In this document: in pieces, positions 57,287-64,000 of the stretch
Numbering within the stretch: position 1 is the first letter of the stretch
Layout of the letters: every line of letters starts with the position of its first letter
NCBI RefSeq assembly: GCF_905221025.1
Contig: NZ_CAJNBL010000041.1
Location: 62,001 to 126,000, forward strand
DNA from: Candidatus Nitrotoga fabula
Lineage (GTDB): Bacteria > Pseudomonadota > Gammaproteobacteria > Burkholderiales > Gallionellaceae
Length of the DNA: 64,000 nucleotides
Direction of reading: 5' to 3'
The notes under the pieces: model-generated
Told to the model about the DNA's origin: nothing
The model's input: the letters and a program-made list of their open reading frames with translations, nothing else
Databases searched by the model: none
Program-made: the position numbers and the translations under genes

Positions 57287-58338
57287 GCATCACAATTCAA
57301 AATTTAAACAAGCAGTTTGGCAATTTTACTGCACTGAACAATATTAATCTGGAGGTCGAAAGCGGAGAGCTGGTTGCGTTACTGGGGCCGTCCGGATGCG
57401 GGAAAACCACGCTGTTACGCATCATCGGCGGATTGGATGTACAGAATTCTGGAAACATACTCTTTCACGGGAAAAACATTGCACATCGCAATGCACGCGA
57501 GCGCAGTGTCGGATTTGTGTTCCAGCATTACGCCTTGTTCCGGCACATGACATTGTTTGAAAATGTTGCCTTCGGTCTTCGCGTGAAACCAAAAAAGGAA
57601 CGGCACAACGAAACTGAAATCAAACGCCGTGTACATGAACTGTTGCAACTGGTTCAACTGGACTGGCTTGCCGACCGATACCCGGCACAACTTTCCGGAG
57701 GACAACGGCAGCGTGTCGCCCTGGCGCGTGCATTAGCCGTTGAGCCACAGATACTATTACTGGATGAACCGTTTGGAGCACTGGATACCAAGGTACGCAA
57801 AGAACTGCGCCGCTGGCTGCGCCGCCTGCATGACGAACTTCACGTCACCAGCGTGTTTGTCACCCATGACCAGGAAGAAGCTCTGGAAGTAGCGGATCGG
57901 ATCGTAGTAATGAATAAAGGTGAAATTGAACAAGTGGGGTCACCCGATGAAGTATATGCCAATCCTGGTTCTCCATTCGTATATGAATTCATAGGAAATG
58001 TAAACTTGTTCCATAGCCGTACACATGCTCTATGGACACACCAACATGGGGACGCCATTGCCTATGTCCGTCCGCACGATATTGAAATAAGCTCCGATCC
58101 GCATCCATCTTCCCTGACAGCCATCGTAAAACAGATCCGGGCAATCGGGCCTACCGTCAGACTGGAAACGGCAACCCTGCCGGACGGAGAAATAGTAGAA
58201 ATCGAGCTGAGTCGCGAGCGTTTCAATGCAACACCGGTAAGTGTAGGAGATAAAGTATTCATTTATCCTCGCCATATCAGGCTGTTTGAAGAAAAAAAGA
58301 AGAACCCTGAGTTTTCAGCAATTGCGCATCATTCATGA
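57283..58338 (+). CDS. cysA: Sulfate/thiosulfate ABC transporter ATP-binding protein CysA
   Basis: ATPase of the importer, 351 aa. Walker [18 protein letters not shown]-loop [20 protein letters not shown], signature [15 protein letters not shown] and Walker [13 protein letters not shown] are intact, with the switch histidine in [11 protein letters not shown]. The C-terminal 110 residues are a CysA-type regulatory/TOBE extension. No terminator follows. Confidence 0.97.
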   Translation: MSITIQNLNKQFGNFTALNNINLEVESGELVALLGPSGCGKTTLLRIIGGLDVQNSGNILFHGKNIAHRNARERSVGFVFQHYALFRHMTLFENVAFGLRVKPKKERHNETEIKRRVHELLQLVQLDWLADRYPAQLSGGQRQRVALARALAVEPQILLLDEPFGALDTKVRKELRRWLRRLHDELHVTSVFVTHDQEEALEVADRIVVMNKGEIEQVGSPDEVYANPGSPFVYEFIGNVNLFHSRTHALWTHQHGDAIAYVRPHDIEISSDPHPSSLTAIVKQIRAIGPTVRLETATLPDGEIVEIELSRERFNATPVSVGDKVFIYPRHIRLFEEKKKNPEFSAIAHHS

Positions 58339-58985
58339 AACGGTAGCGCAAAACTTCAACTGACATAAGTTGAATTCATGTTGCTGTGGAACAACCTGTA
58401 ACGATGATTACCGATCCACCGCTACCGTCGAAGAAGACACTGAGAATGGGGGATTCTTGCGTTCTGGAACGGACAAGAATGGATATGGCGTCTGCCCTCG
58501 TCGCGATGAGGAACAGCTTCTTGTAGCGATATTCTTCCAGTGGTCGATGGAATTTCCGTCGCTGTGCTGCCACTACTGTACCTCCTTGGCGGCTTGTGCC
58601 TCATCACTCTCGGCAAAATTTCTGCTGAGCAAGATGCGAGGCATGCCGCCAAGTTGGCCTTGCAGGTAGCTCTTGCTGATGCCATGGCATGCAATGCATC
58701 ACAGACACTGGATGGTCAACATGGCGATAACCACTTCGCTCAGGATTTCCTTGGAAAAGTTTTGACCCACTGTCTGACATTAAATCACTGGTATCACGAG
58801 AAAAATTTAAAATCCAGGACCGGGAGAAGGGCATGCAGGTTTGAATTCGGTTCGACCGATGACGACCCACGCTTCGTTTTCTTGGTAAGGCAGATTGTAA
58901 ATGACATGTTATATTTCCAGGGGACGGGCTGCAGCCCGGCTTAAATTGAAAAGTTTTTGAAGAAAACTGAACGATCTAACCTTCC
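58339..58985. other. Gap of about 650 bases with possible gene debris
   Basis: No intact gene is visible. The minus strand holds a possible RloB-like piece (58376-58573). Just upstream of it on that strand is protein-like sequence interrupted by a stop (around SKSYLQGQLGGMPRILLSRN, about 58580-58690) that I cannot name. A 134-codon plus-strand frame (58540-58944) covers the same bases and looks like a shadow. Confidence 0.45.
58376..58573 (-). pseudogene. Possible RloB-like protein remnant
   Basis: The minus strand begins MAAQRRKFHRPLEEYRYKKL followed by FLIAT. This resembles the start of RloB-family proteins, which pair with an AAA ATPase (R-x-F-x-R-P-L-x-E-x-R-Y-R-K-L-F-V-I-A-T-E-G). After IAT the frame shifts and similarity soon fades. 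A one-base change of frame gives EGRRHIHSCPFQNARIPHSQ, compatible with the next segment. RloB is associated with restriction/defence loci, so this could be the trace of a lost defence gene. Evidence rests on about 25 residues. Confidence 0.4.
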
Positions 58986-60065
58986 ATGAAAAAAAATAAT
59001 GATTTCCCTTCCAATGGCAATTTACGGTATTTTATTCATCTGGATACCGTACGATGCTATGCGGTATTCATGGTGGTTTTTGCGCATATCTTTCAAATCT
59101 GGACATGGAAAGATGCAACTGAATCGCTGTTTCCATTGGGACAGACTGGAGTCGTCTTATTTTTTGTACTAAGCGGATTTCTGATCACTTACATTTTGTT
59201 GAAAGAACCGCAACACAAGCCGATAGCGCAATCTTTCAAACAATTCTACATCCGCCGTTCCTTGCGAATTTTTCCTATCTACTATTTGTTTCTTGCCATA
59301 TGTTACATAGCCAACATCTCTAATGTTAATGATTATGGCTTCATGCTCTGGTTTTATCTTGGCAATTTCTATATCTTCAACCACAATTCCTGGATAGGAG
59401 AATACAGCCATTTATGGACACTTGCAGTGGAAGAGCAATTCTATCTGCTGTGGCCTTTTCTAGTCTTGTTTTTACGCACACGGACAAAAGCTCTGCTGAT
59501 TCTGTTTGTTTCCGTTATCGCACTGGCTTCTCTAGCGCGATTTTATCTATTGTCTGATGGCTTTTCATATACGCAAGCTAAAGTTTTTCCGTTGGCCAAT
59601 GTGGATTTCTTTGCCTTGGGTGCATTAATAGCTTTAGGCAACATTTACTGCCAACAGACAGTTCGCTCATCAGGTTATCCATTAGTAGTAACTGGTCTAG
59701 TACTTTACTACGGCTCATATTACGTATTTGAGAAAATGATTTTCTATATGATTGGACAACTATCAATAGGATTAGTGGCGACCGGAGTCATCATCATCGC
59801 ACTATTTTCTCAGGCAAAAGAAGGAATTCTGCACAACCGGATGACGGTGCATATAGGAAAAATCAGCTACGGAATCTATCTATATCATAATGCAATTGTG
59901 GCTCACTATGCCGAAATCGCCGGCTATTTTGGAATAGATGCAGGAAATTCGTATTATATTAAGATCGTCATATCAGTCTTGTTTACTTTGATCATTGCAG
60001 AATTGTCATTTTGGTGTATTGAGAAACCTTGCTTGCGTTTTAAAGACCTTTTCCGATCAGCTTGA
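58986..60065 (+). CDS. Acyltransferase family 3 (OafA/YrhL-like) membrane protein
   Basis: An integral-membrane O-acyltransferase, 359 aa, that probably acetylates a surface polysaccharide or glycolipid. About ten hydrophobic segments. The N-terminal HLDTVRCYAVFMVVFAHIFQ contains the family's R-x10-H pair, and FFVLSGFLITYILL with FYIRRSLRIFPIYYLFL follows. TLAVEEQFYLLWPFLVLFL carries the conserved E-Q-F-Y. There is no SGNH domain at the C-terminus. It stands alone between cysA and hoxF. Acceptor unknown. Confidence 0.88.
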   Translation: MKKNNDFPSNGNLRYFIHLDTVRCYAVFMVVFAHIFQIWTWKDATESLFPLGQTGVVLFFVLSGFLITYILLKEPQHKPIAQSFKQFYIRRSLRIFPIYYLFLAICYIANISNVNDYGFMLWFYLGNFYIFNHNSWIGEYSHLWTLAVEEQFYLLWPFLVLFLRTRTKALLILFVSVIALASLARFYLLSDGFSYTQAKVFPLANVDFFALGALIALGNIYCQQTVRSSGYPLVVTGLVLYYGSYYVFEKMIFYMIGQLSIGLVATGVIIIALFSQAKEGILHNRMTVHIGKISYGIYLYHNAIVAHYAEIAGYFGIDAGNSYYIKIVISVLFTLIIAELSFWCIEKPCLRFKDLFRSA

Positions 60066-60447
60066 AAATCAGAATCTTTACATTTCTTTATCTTTCGTAA
60101 ATTCAAATATTGAAGTGCAACGTATGATTTGAAGAATACCTGGTTTGGTGTTTGGTATCCAAGGGAATCCATGAACAAGTCAGCCGTCCTGTAAAATGCT
60201 CATAAGCCAACGGTAACCTGTATCAGGTCCGGCGAGCGTTACTGGCGTCGGGGGCGCAGTCTGCCCGGAAATATGAAAATCACCGGAAATCCCGGAGCAC
60301 TGAATGGATGCTTGTTCCCTAACTTCCTTGGTTGCCTGGTCACAAGATTGCCCCTGGAACTGCATTTGGTTCAATTCATGGTAATTGACCGTACAGCGGA
60401 TGCGAAGGTATGCTTCAAATTGATGGTCCAAAGAATGAGGTGCAATC
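60066..60447. other. Leader region of the hox genes, with possible gene debris
   Basis: About 380 bases. The minus strand between 60180 and 60415 reads protein-like sequence (YLRIRCTVNYHELNQMQFQG ... CDQATKEVREQASIQCSG ... GPDTGYRWLMSILQDG, stop at 60180), possibly the tail of a lost gene. No clear sigma-70 promoter was found for hoxF; GAGG at 60437-60440 is its ribosome-binding site. Confidence 0.4.
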
Positions 60448-62274
60448 TTGGGCAATATTTTGATAACAGGCTGTCCGCATTCGGGGAACGATGCCGGCAT
60501 GCTTCGCCAGATCATTGCCGGAGCCTGCGTGGAGTCGCCTCATTTGTTGCATGTGCTGCATATACTGCAACAGAAATTTTTGCATGTTTCTGAAACTGCC
60601 ATCCGGGAAGTGTCCGCTATGCTGGCTCTTCCGTACAGTCAGGTGGAGGCTGTGGTGGAGTTCTATTCCTTTTTCCACAAAACCCCGCGTGGAAAATACG
60701 ATATTCTTTTCAGCAACTGTATCTGTTGCGGGTATCTGGTGGACGGGACGGACCTGATGGCAATGTTTGGCCGGCGGCTGGGTATTGTTGCCGGCAGGAC
60801 ACGCGAAGATGGCCTGGTAAGCATGGATCAAACTTCTTGCATCGGGATGTGTGACCATGGGGCGGCATTGCTGGTCAATGGGATGCCTGTTACCGGACTG
60901 GATGGCAGCTTGTTGGAACGCATCGCCATTCTGATTGAAGATCGGGTACCACTGGCAGACTGGCCGTCTGAATGGTTTCAAATTGAAGATTCCATTCGCA
61001 TGAGCGGCATGTTGCTGGATCACGAGATGCCAAGAGGAGACAGCTTGCGTGCGATGCTTGCGTTTGGCGCAGAAGCGAGCCTGAACGAGATTATTCAGTC
61101 GGGTTTGCGTGGTCGTGGTGGTGCAGGGTTCAGCACTGGAATGAAGTGGAAATCCTGCCGTGTAGCTCAGGGTGCCGCGCATTATGTGATATGCAATGCC
61201 GATGAGGGAGAGCCTGGCACATTCAAGGATCGTGTGCTGCTTCATCGCTATGCGGACAGTCTGTTTGAAGGCATGACAGTGTGTGCCTATCTGATTGGAG
61301 CCAATCTGGGTTATCTGTATCTGCGCGGGGAATATCGCTATCTGCTGCCCCATTTGCAATCTGTGTTGCTGCTGCGTCGAGAAACCAGCCTGCTGGGTAC
61401 GAATATCTGCAACCAGCCTGGTTTTAGTTTTGATGTCCAGATCGTAGTCGGAGCTGGAGCCTATATCTGCGGAGAGGAATCGGCGCTCATCGAGTCGCTC
61501 GAGGGGAAACGCGGGATTCCGCGCGTGCGCCCGCCGTTCCCGGTTTCTCATGGTTATCTTGGCCAGCCAACCGTAGTGAACAATGTTGAGACGTTTGTCG
61601 CTGCCGCTTGCGTTGTACAGAAAGGCAGTACCTGGCTCAGAGCAATGGGGGATGAAGTCTCGAAGGGCAGTAAAATCCTGAGTATTAGTGGGAATTGTGC
61701 CAGGCCGGGAATTTATGAATATCCGTTTGGAGTTTCTATACGGCAGGTGCTGGAGGACTGTGGGGCTGCGGATACTTATGCGGTGCAGGTCGGGGGACCT
61801 TCCGGGGTGCTGATTGGCAGCCCGGAATTTGATCGCAGGCTTGGATACGATGATTTGCCCACGGGGGGTGCGGTGATGGTTTTTGACAAATCACGGGATT
61901 TGATGGCGATCCTGGTCAATTTCTCCCGTTTTTTTTCTCATGAGAGCTGTGGTTTCTGCACCCCGTGTCGGGTAGGAACCGTTCTGCTCAGGGACAGACT
62001 GGATAAAATCTTCAGTGGGCGTGGTGCGCAGACTGATCTGGAAGAAATACTGCATACCGCCAGGCTGATGAAGCAATATTCTCATTGCGGTTTGGGACAG
62101 ACCGCGGCGAATCCTGTTCTGGATGGATTGCAGCGTTTTCCGCAGGTGCTGGAGAAGTTTTTGCTGAATCGTGATTTTGAGCCGGATTTGGATCTGGACA
62201 AAGCGCTTGCCGAGGGGCGTCGCATTCGTAAGGGTAACGATGGAATTGCATGCGCCGACCGGGGCGGGCAATGA
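60448..62274 (+). CDS. hoxF: NAD-reducing hydrogenase diaphorase subunit HoxF
   Basis: Flavoprotein subunit of a group 3d NiFe hydrogenase; it carries FMN and Fe-S clusters and binds NAD(H). I take the start as TTG 60448 because GAGG lies 7 bases upstream; ATG 60499 is an alternative. The 608 aa have an N-terminal NuoE-like domain (about 1-160), then the NuoF-like domain with FMN motif GRGGAGFSTGMKWK, ADEGEPGTFKDR, the NAD-site GAGAYICGEESALIESLEGK and 4Fe-4S motif ESCGFCTPCRVG. In the NuoE-like part the second cysteine pair C131/C135 is normal. The first pair region reads SNCICCG, where I would expect C-x4-C, so cluster ligation there is uncertain. Overlaps hoxU by 4 bases. Confidence 0.95.
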   Translation: MGNILITGCPHSGNDAGMLRQIIAGACVESPHLLHVLHILQQKFLHVSETAIREVSAMLALPYSQVEAVVEFYSFFHKTPRGKYDILFSNCICCGYLVDGTDLMAMFGRRLGIVAGRTREDGLVSMDQTSCIGMCDHGAALLVNGMPVTGLDGSLLERIAILIEDRVPLADWPSEWFQIEDSIRMSGMLLDHEMPRGDSLRAMLAFGAEASLNEIIQSGLRGRGGAGFSTGMKWKSCRVAQGAAHYVICNADEGEPGTFKDRVLLHRYADSLFEGMTVCAYLIGANLGYLYLRGEYRYLLPHLQSVLLLRRETSLLGTNICNQPGFSFDVQIVVGAGAYICGEESALIESLEGKRGIPRVRPPFPVSHGYLGQPTVVNNVETFVAAACVVQKGSTWLRAMGDEVSKGSKILSISGNCARPGIYEYPFGVSIRQVLEDCGAADTYAVQVGGPSGVLIGSPEFDRRLGYDDLPTGGAVMVFDKSRDLMAILVNFSRFFSHESCGFCTPCRVGTVLLRDRLDKIFSGRGAQTDLEEILHTARLMKQYSHCGLGQTAANPVLDGLQRFPQVLEKFLLNRDFEPDLDLDKALAEGRRIRKGNDGIACADRGGQ

Positions 62275-63095
62275 TGAAAACGGACAACAGGCAGGATCAG
62301 GCTGCCCGGAATACGATTACGATAGACGGACAGGAAATTCCGTTTCAACACGGGCAAACTATCATCGATGCAGCGCTGGAAGCCGGGATTTACATTCCGC
62401 ATCTGTGTCACCGCTCGGGACTTTCGCCGCATGGGAGTTGCAGGCTTTGCATGGTTGATATTGTCGACCGTAAAGAAACTCTTGGTGATTCTGATCGACG
62501 GAGAGAGGGGAAAATACAGGAGGAGACCCGCAGCAGGAGTGTAGCCGCATGCACTATGCCTGCAACGGCCGGACAGTGGATTCGCAATAACACGCCAGAA
62601 TTGAATGAGGCACGCAAGGTAATTACGCAAATGTTGTTTACAGAAGGGAATCATATCTGCCCATCCTGTGAACATTCTGGGAATTGTACGTTGCAGGCTG
62701 TGGCTTATTATCTGGGAATGCTGGATGGGCATTTCCCGCCATTTTTTCCGCGGCGGGACTTGGATGCTTCGCACCCGACCGTTATGCTTGATCGTGACCG
62801 TTGCATATTGTGCGAGTTGTGCGTACGTGCCAGTCGCGAGGCGGATGGAAAAAATATGTTTGCGATTGCAGGCAGAGGAACCCGCGCCCGTTTAATCGTG
62901 AATTCAGCGAGCGGTATGTTGGCTGACAGCGACATCGAAATGCATGACCTTGCAGTGCATGTGTGTCCGGTAGGTGCGATTCTCATCAAGGAACAAGGCT
63001 ATCGGGTGCCGATTGGACAACGAACATTCGATCTTCACCAGGTCGAAGAAATCGACCTGGGAAAAACCATACCCCCAGAAATGGGGCAGAAATGA
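62271..63095 (+). CDS. hoxU: NAD-reducing hydrogenase diaphorase subunit HoxU
   Basis: Small Fe-S subunit passing electrons between HoxF and the hydrogenase module. ATG 62271 overlaps the hoxF stop. The 274 aa show a 2Fe-2S plant-type domain (C46, C57, C60, C94), the NuoG-type H-x-C-x2-C-x5-C (H128, C130, C133, C139) and a 4Fe-4S motif CILCELC with CPVGAI. Unusually, about 24 extra charged residues (about 66-89, with DSDRRREGKIQEETRSRS) lie between C60 and C94 relative to other HoxU proteins. Overlaps hoxY by 4 bases. Confidence 0.93.
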   Translation: MMKTDNRQDQAARNTITIDGQEIPFQHGQTIIDAALEAGIYIPHLCHRSGLSPHGSCRLCMVDIVDRKETLGDSDRRREGKIQEETRSRSVAACTMPATAGQWIRNNTPELNEARKVITQMLFTEGNHICPSCEHSGNCTLQAVAYYLGMLDGHFPPFFPRRDLDASHPTVMLDRDRCILCELCVRASREADGKNMFAIAGRGTRARLIVNSASGMLADSDIEMHDLAVHVCPVGAILIKEQGYRVPIGQRTFDLHQVEEIDLGKTIPPEMGQK

Positions 63096-63628
63096 CCCGG
63101 ATCAGGATTGCCACCACCTCGTTGGCAGGTTGTTTTGGTTGTCATATGTCCCTGCTTGACATGGATGAACGGCTGGTTTCCATTCTGGAAAAAGCCGAAT
63201 TTGACCGTTCCCCGTTTACCGACATCAAGCATTGTGGCTCTTGCGATATCGGTTTGGTAGAGGGCGGAATATGCAATGAGGAAAACGTTCATGTGCTGCG
63301 CGAGTTTCGCAAGAACTGCAAAATTCTCATCGCGGTGGGAGCCTGTGCGATCAATGGCGGGGTGCCGGCCTTGCGCAACAGCTTTCAGTTACGGGCGTGC
63401 CTGGAAGAGGTTTATTTGCATGGGGAGGGAGTGGAAAATCCACAAATTCCGAATGATGCGGAATTACCATTGCTACTCGATAAGGTGTATCCCATTCACG
63501 AAGTAGTGCAAGTTGATTTCTATCTCCCGGGCTGCCCGCCTTCCGCTGACCAGTTTTTCCGAATGTTCAATGATCTGATATCGGGAAATGAGTTTTCACT
63601 TCCACGCAAGCTGTTGCATTTTGATTAA
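63092..63628 (+). CDS. hoxY: NAD-reducing hydrogenase small subunit HoxY
   Basis: Small subunit of the hydrogenase module; it holds the proximal 4Fe-4S cluster next to the NiFe site of HoxH. The 178 aa from ATG 63092 contain LAGCFGCHMSLLDMDERL (C14, C17), GLVEGGICNEENV, VGACAINGGVPALRN and LPGCPPSAD, the four cysteine regions expected. Length is typical. The partner large subunit hoxH, normally the next gene, is absent: 90 bases downstream glnE ends on the other strand. Confidence 0.95.
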   Translation: MTRIRIATTSLAGCFGCHMSLLDMDERLVSILEKAEFDRSPFTDIKHCGSCDIGLVEGGICNEENVHVLREFRKNCKILIAVGACAINGGVPALRNSFQLRACLEEVYLHGEGVENPQIPNDAELPLLLDKVYPIHEVVQVDFYLPGCPPSADQFFRMFNDLISGNEFSLPRKLLHFD

Positions 63629-63718
63629 ATCTGTTTTTGTATCAGCTCGCACAGAATACCGGAAGTTTCCATGAGGATGACAGAGCACCCGGATCGGCTA
63701 CACTTGCTTTTATTCTTC
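63629..63718. other. 90-base gap where hoxH would be expected
   Basis: After the hoxY stop (63626-63628) there is no start of a large-subunit gene. The only downstream ATG frame on the plus strand runs over glnE antisense and lacks the HoxH N-terminus. No terminator hairpin was seen. Confidence 0.6.
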
Positions 63719-64000
63719 TCAATCCTGCTCCAGCAGTGCTGCCCAGAGCGCAACCACAGGAGTTGTGTCGATTTCTTTCCTGTCGATACGGCAAGGTGAT
63801 TGATTGTTCAGTCGCATTTTGTGCTGCAGGGCGCGCAGGATACGGTAGCAGTTGCTGGCAGCTTCCGCCATTTCCATTTTGATTAGTCCCAGTTCGCCAG
63901 CTATCTTCAACAGCGCCAGATTTCCCTTGTTTACCGTTAGCTTAGGCTGGGTGTGGGCATGGGCAAGTATCAGAAACTGTACTATGAATTCGATGTCCAC
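63719..64000 (-). CDS. glnE: Glutamine synthetase adenylyltransferase GlnE, C-terminal part (cut by window end)
   Basis: Bifunctional enzyme that adenylylates and deadenylylates glutamine synthetase under nitrogen control. The visible 93 residues are the C-terminal end: DIEFIVQFLILAHAHTQPKL, then NLALLKIAGELGLIKMEMAE and YRILRALQHKMRLNNQ. The start lies outside the window. It is convergent with hoxY. Confidence 0.9.
   Translation of the reverse strand: MDIEFIVQFLILAHAHTQPKLTVNKGNLALLKIAGELGLIKMEMAEAASNCYRILRALQHKMRLNNQSPCRIDRKEIDTTPVVALWAALLEQD

Noticed and set aside
58540-58944. 134-codon plus-strand frame between cysA and the acyltransferase
   Set aside because: No ribosome-binding site, no similarity to a family I know, and overlap with protein-like debris on the other strand.
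60415-61551. 378-codon minus-strand frame opposite hoxF
   Set aside because: It is the antisense of a gene with complete Fe-S and flavin motifs; its own composition (His/Arg/Gln-rich) has no recognisable domain.

Overview
The window is a 64 kb piece of a Gram-negative chromosome of moderate GC. The lipA-lipB-ybeD-dat-dacC and metX-metW-ampG gene orders, a BamD lipoprotein and the hox genes point to a betaproteobacterium. Nitrosomonadales, and possibly Gallionellaceae, is my best guess; this is inferred from gene content and was not tested by a search. Most genes are core housekeeping. Three stretches look accessory.

Layout. 1-3.8 kb: RNase R (cut by the window edge), RlmB and a Rep-type helicase. 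4.05-8.83 kb: a decayed island next to an intact tRNA-Leu(UAA). A 58-bp imperfect copy of the tRNA 3' end marks its far border. Inside are broken pieces of a tyrosine integrase, a PIN toxin, a sensor kinase, a serine recombinase and a phage terminase, plus one intact divergent pair (DHA2-type efflux pump and LysR regulator). 9.1-16.4 kb: pgeF, rluD, bamD and a NUDIX gene, mixed with four small exported proteins that share signal-peptide sequence but have unrelated mature parts (polar, EF-hand/Met-His, Ser-rich, His-rich). 16.6-20.8 kb: lipoate and cell-wall operon. 21-29.9 kb: PCu(A)C copper chaperone, argB, a HAD nucleotidase, DAHP synthase, a BtuF-like protein, convergent GDP-fucose genes, cobalamin adenosyltransferase and nth.

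30.5-36.1 kb is a molybdenum-cofactor region: mobB, two moaD-like genes, moaE, moaC and, beyond an IS481-type remnant and a glycosyltransferase, mogA on the other strand. 36.2-47.7 kb: wrbA, proS, rppH, a ferritin-like protein, a DUF475 membrane protein, a Na/Pi-type transporter, alanine dehydrogenase, an AmpG-like permease, metW and metX.

48-58.3 kb deals with sulfur-oxyanion uptake: a sulfate-type binding protein, a molbindin, an outer-membrane beta-barrel protein, a thiosulfate-type (CysP-like) binding protein and an EAL-domain protein on one strand. An IS3 remnant and a YafJ-type amidotransferase follow, then cysT-cysW-cysA. The EAL protein and barrel next to oxyanion-binding proteins suggest that anion supply is coupled to cyclic-di-GMP; this is inference.

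59-64 kb: an acyltransferase, then hoxF-hoxU-hoxY of an NAD-linked (group 3d) NiFe hydrogenase. The catalytic large subunit hoxH is missing: glnE begins on the opposite strand 90 bp after hoxY. The items most worth following are the hoxFUY set without hoxH, the barrel/binding-protein/EAL cluster, the shared-signal-peptide secreted proteins and the tRNA-Leu island.
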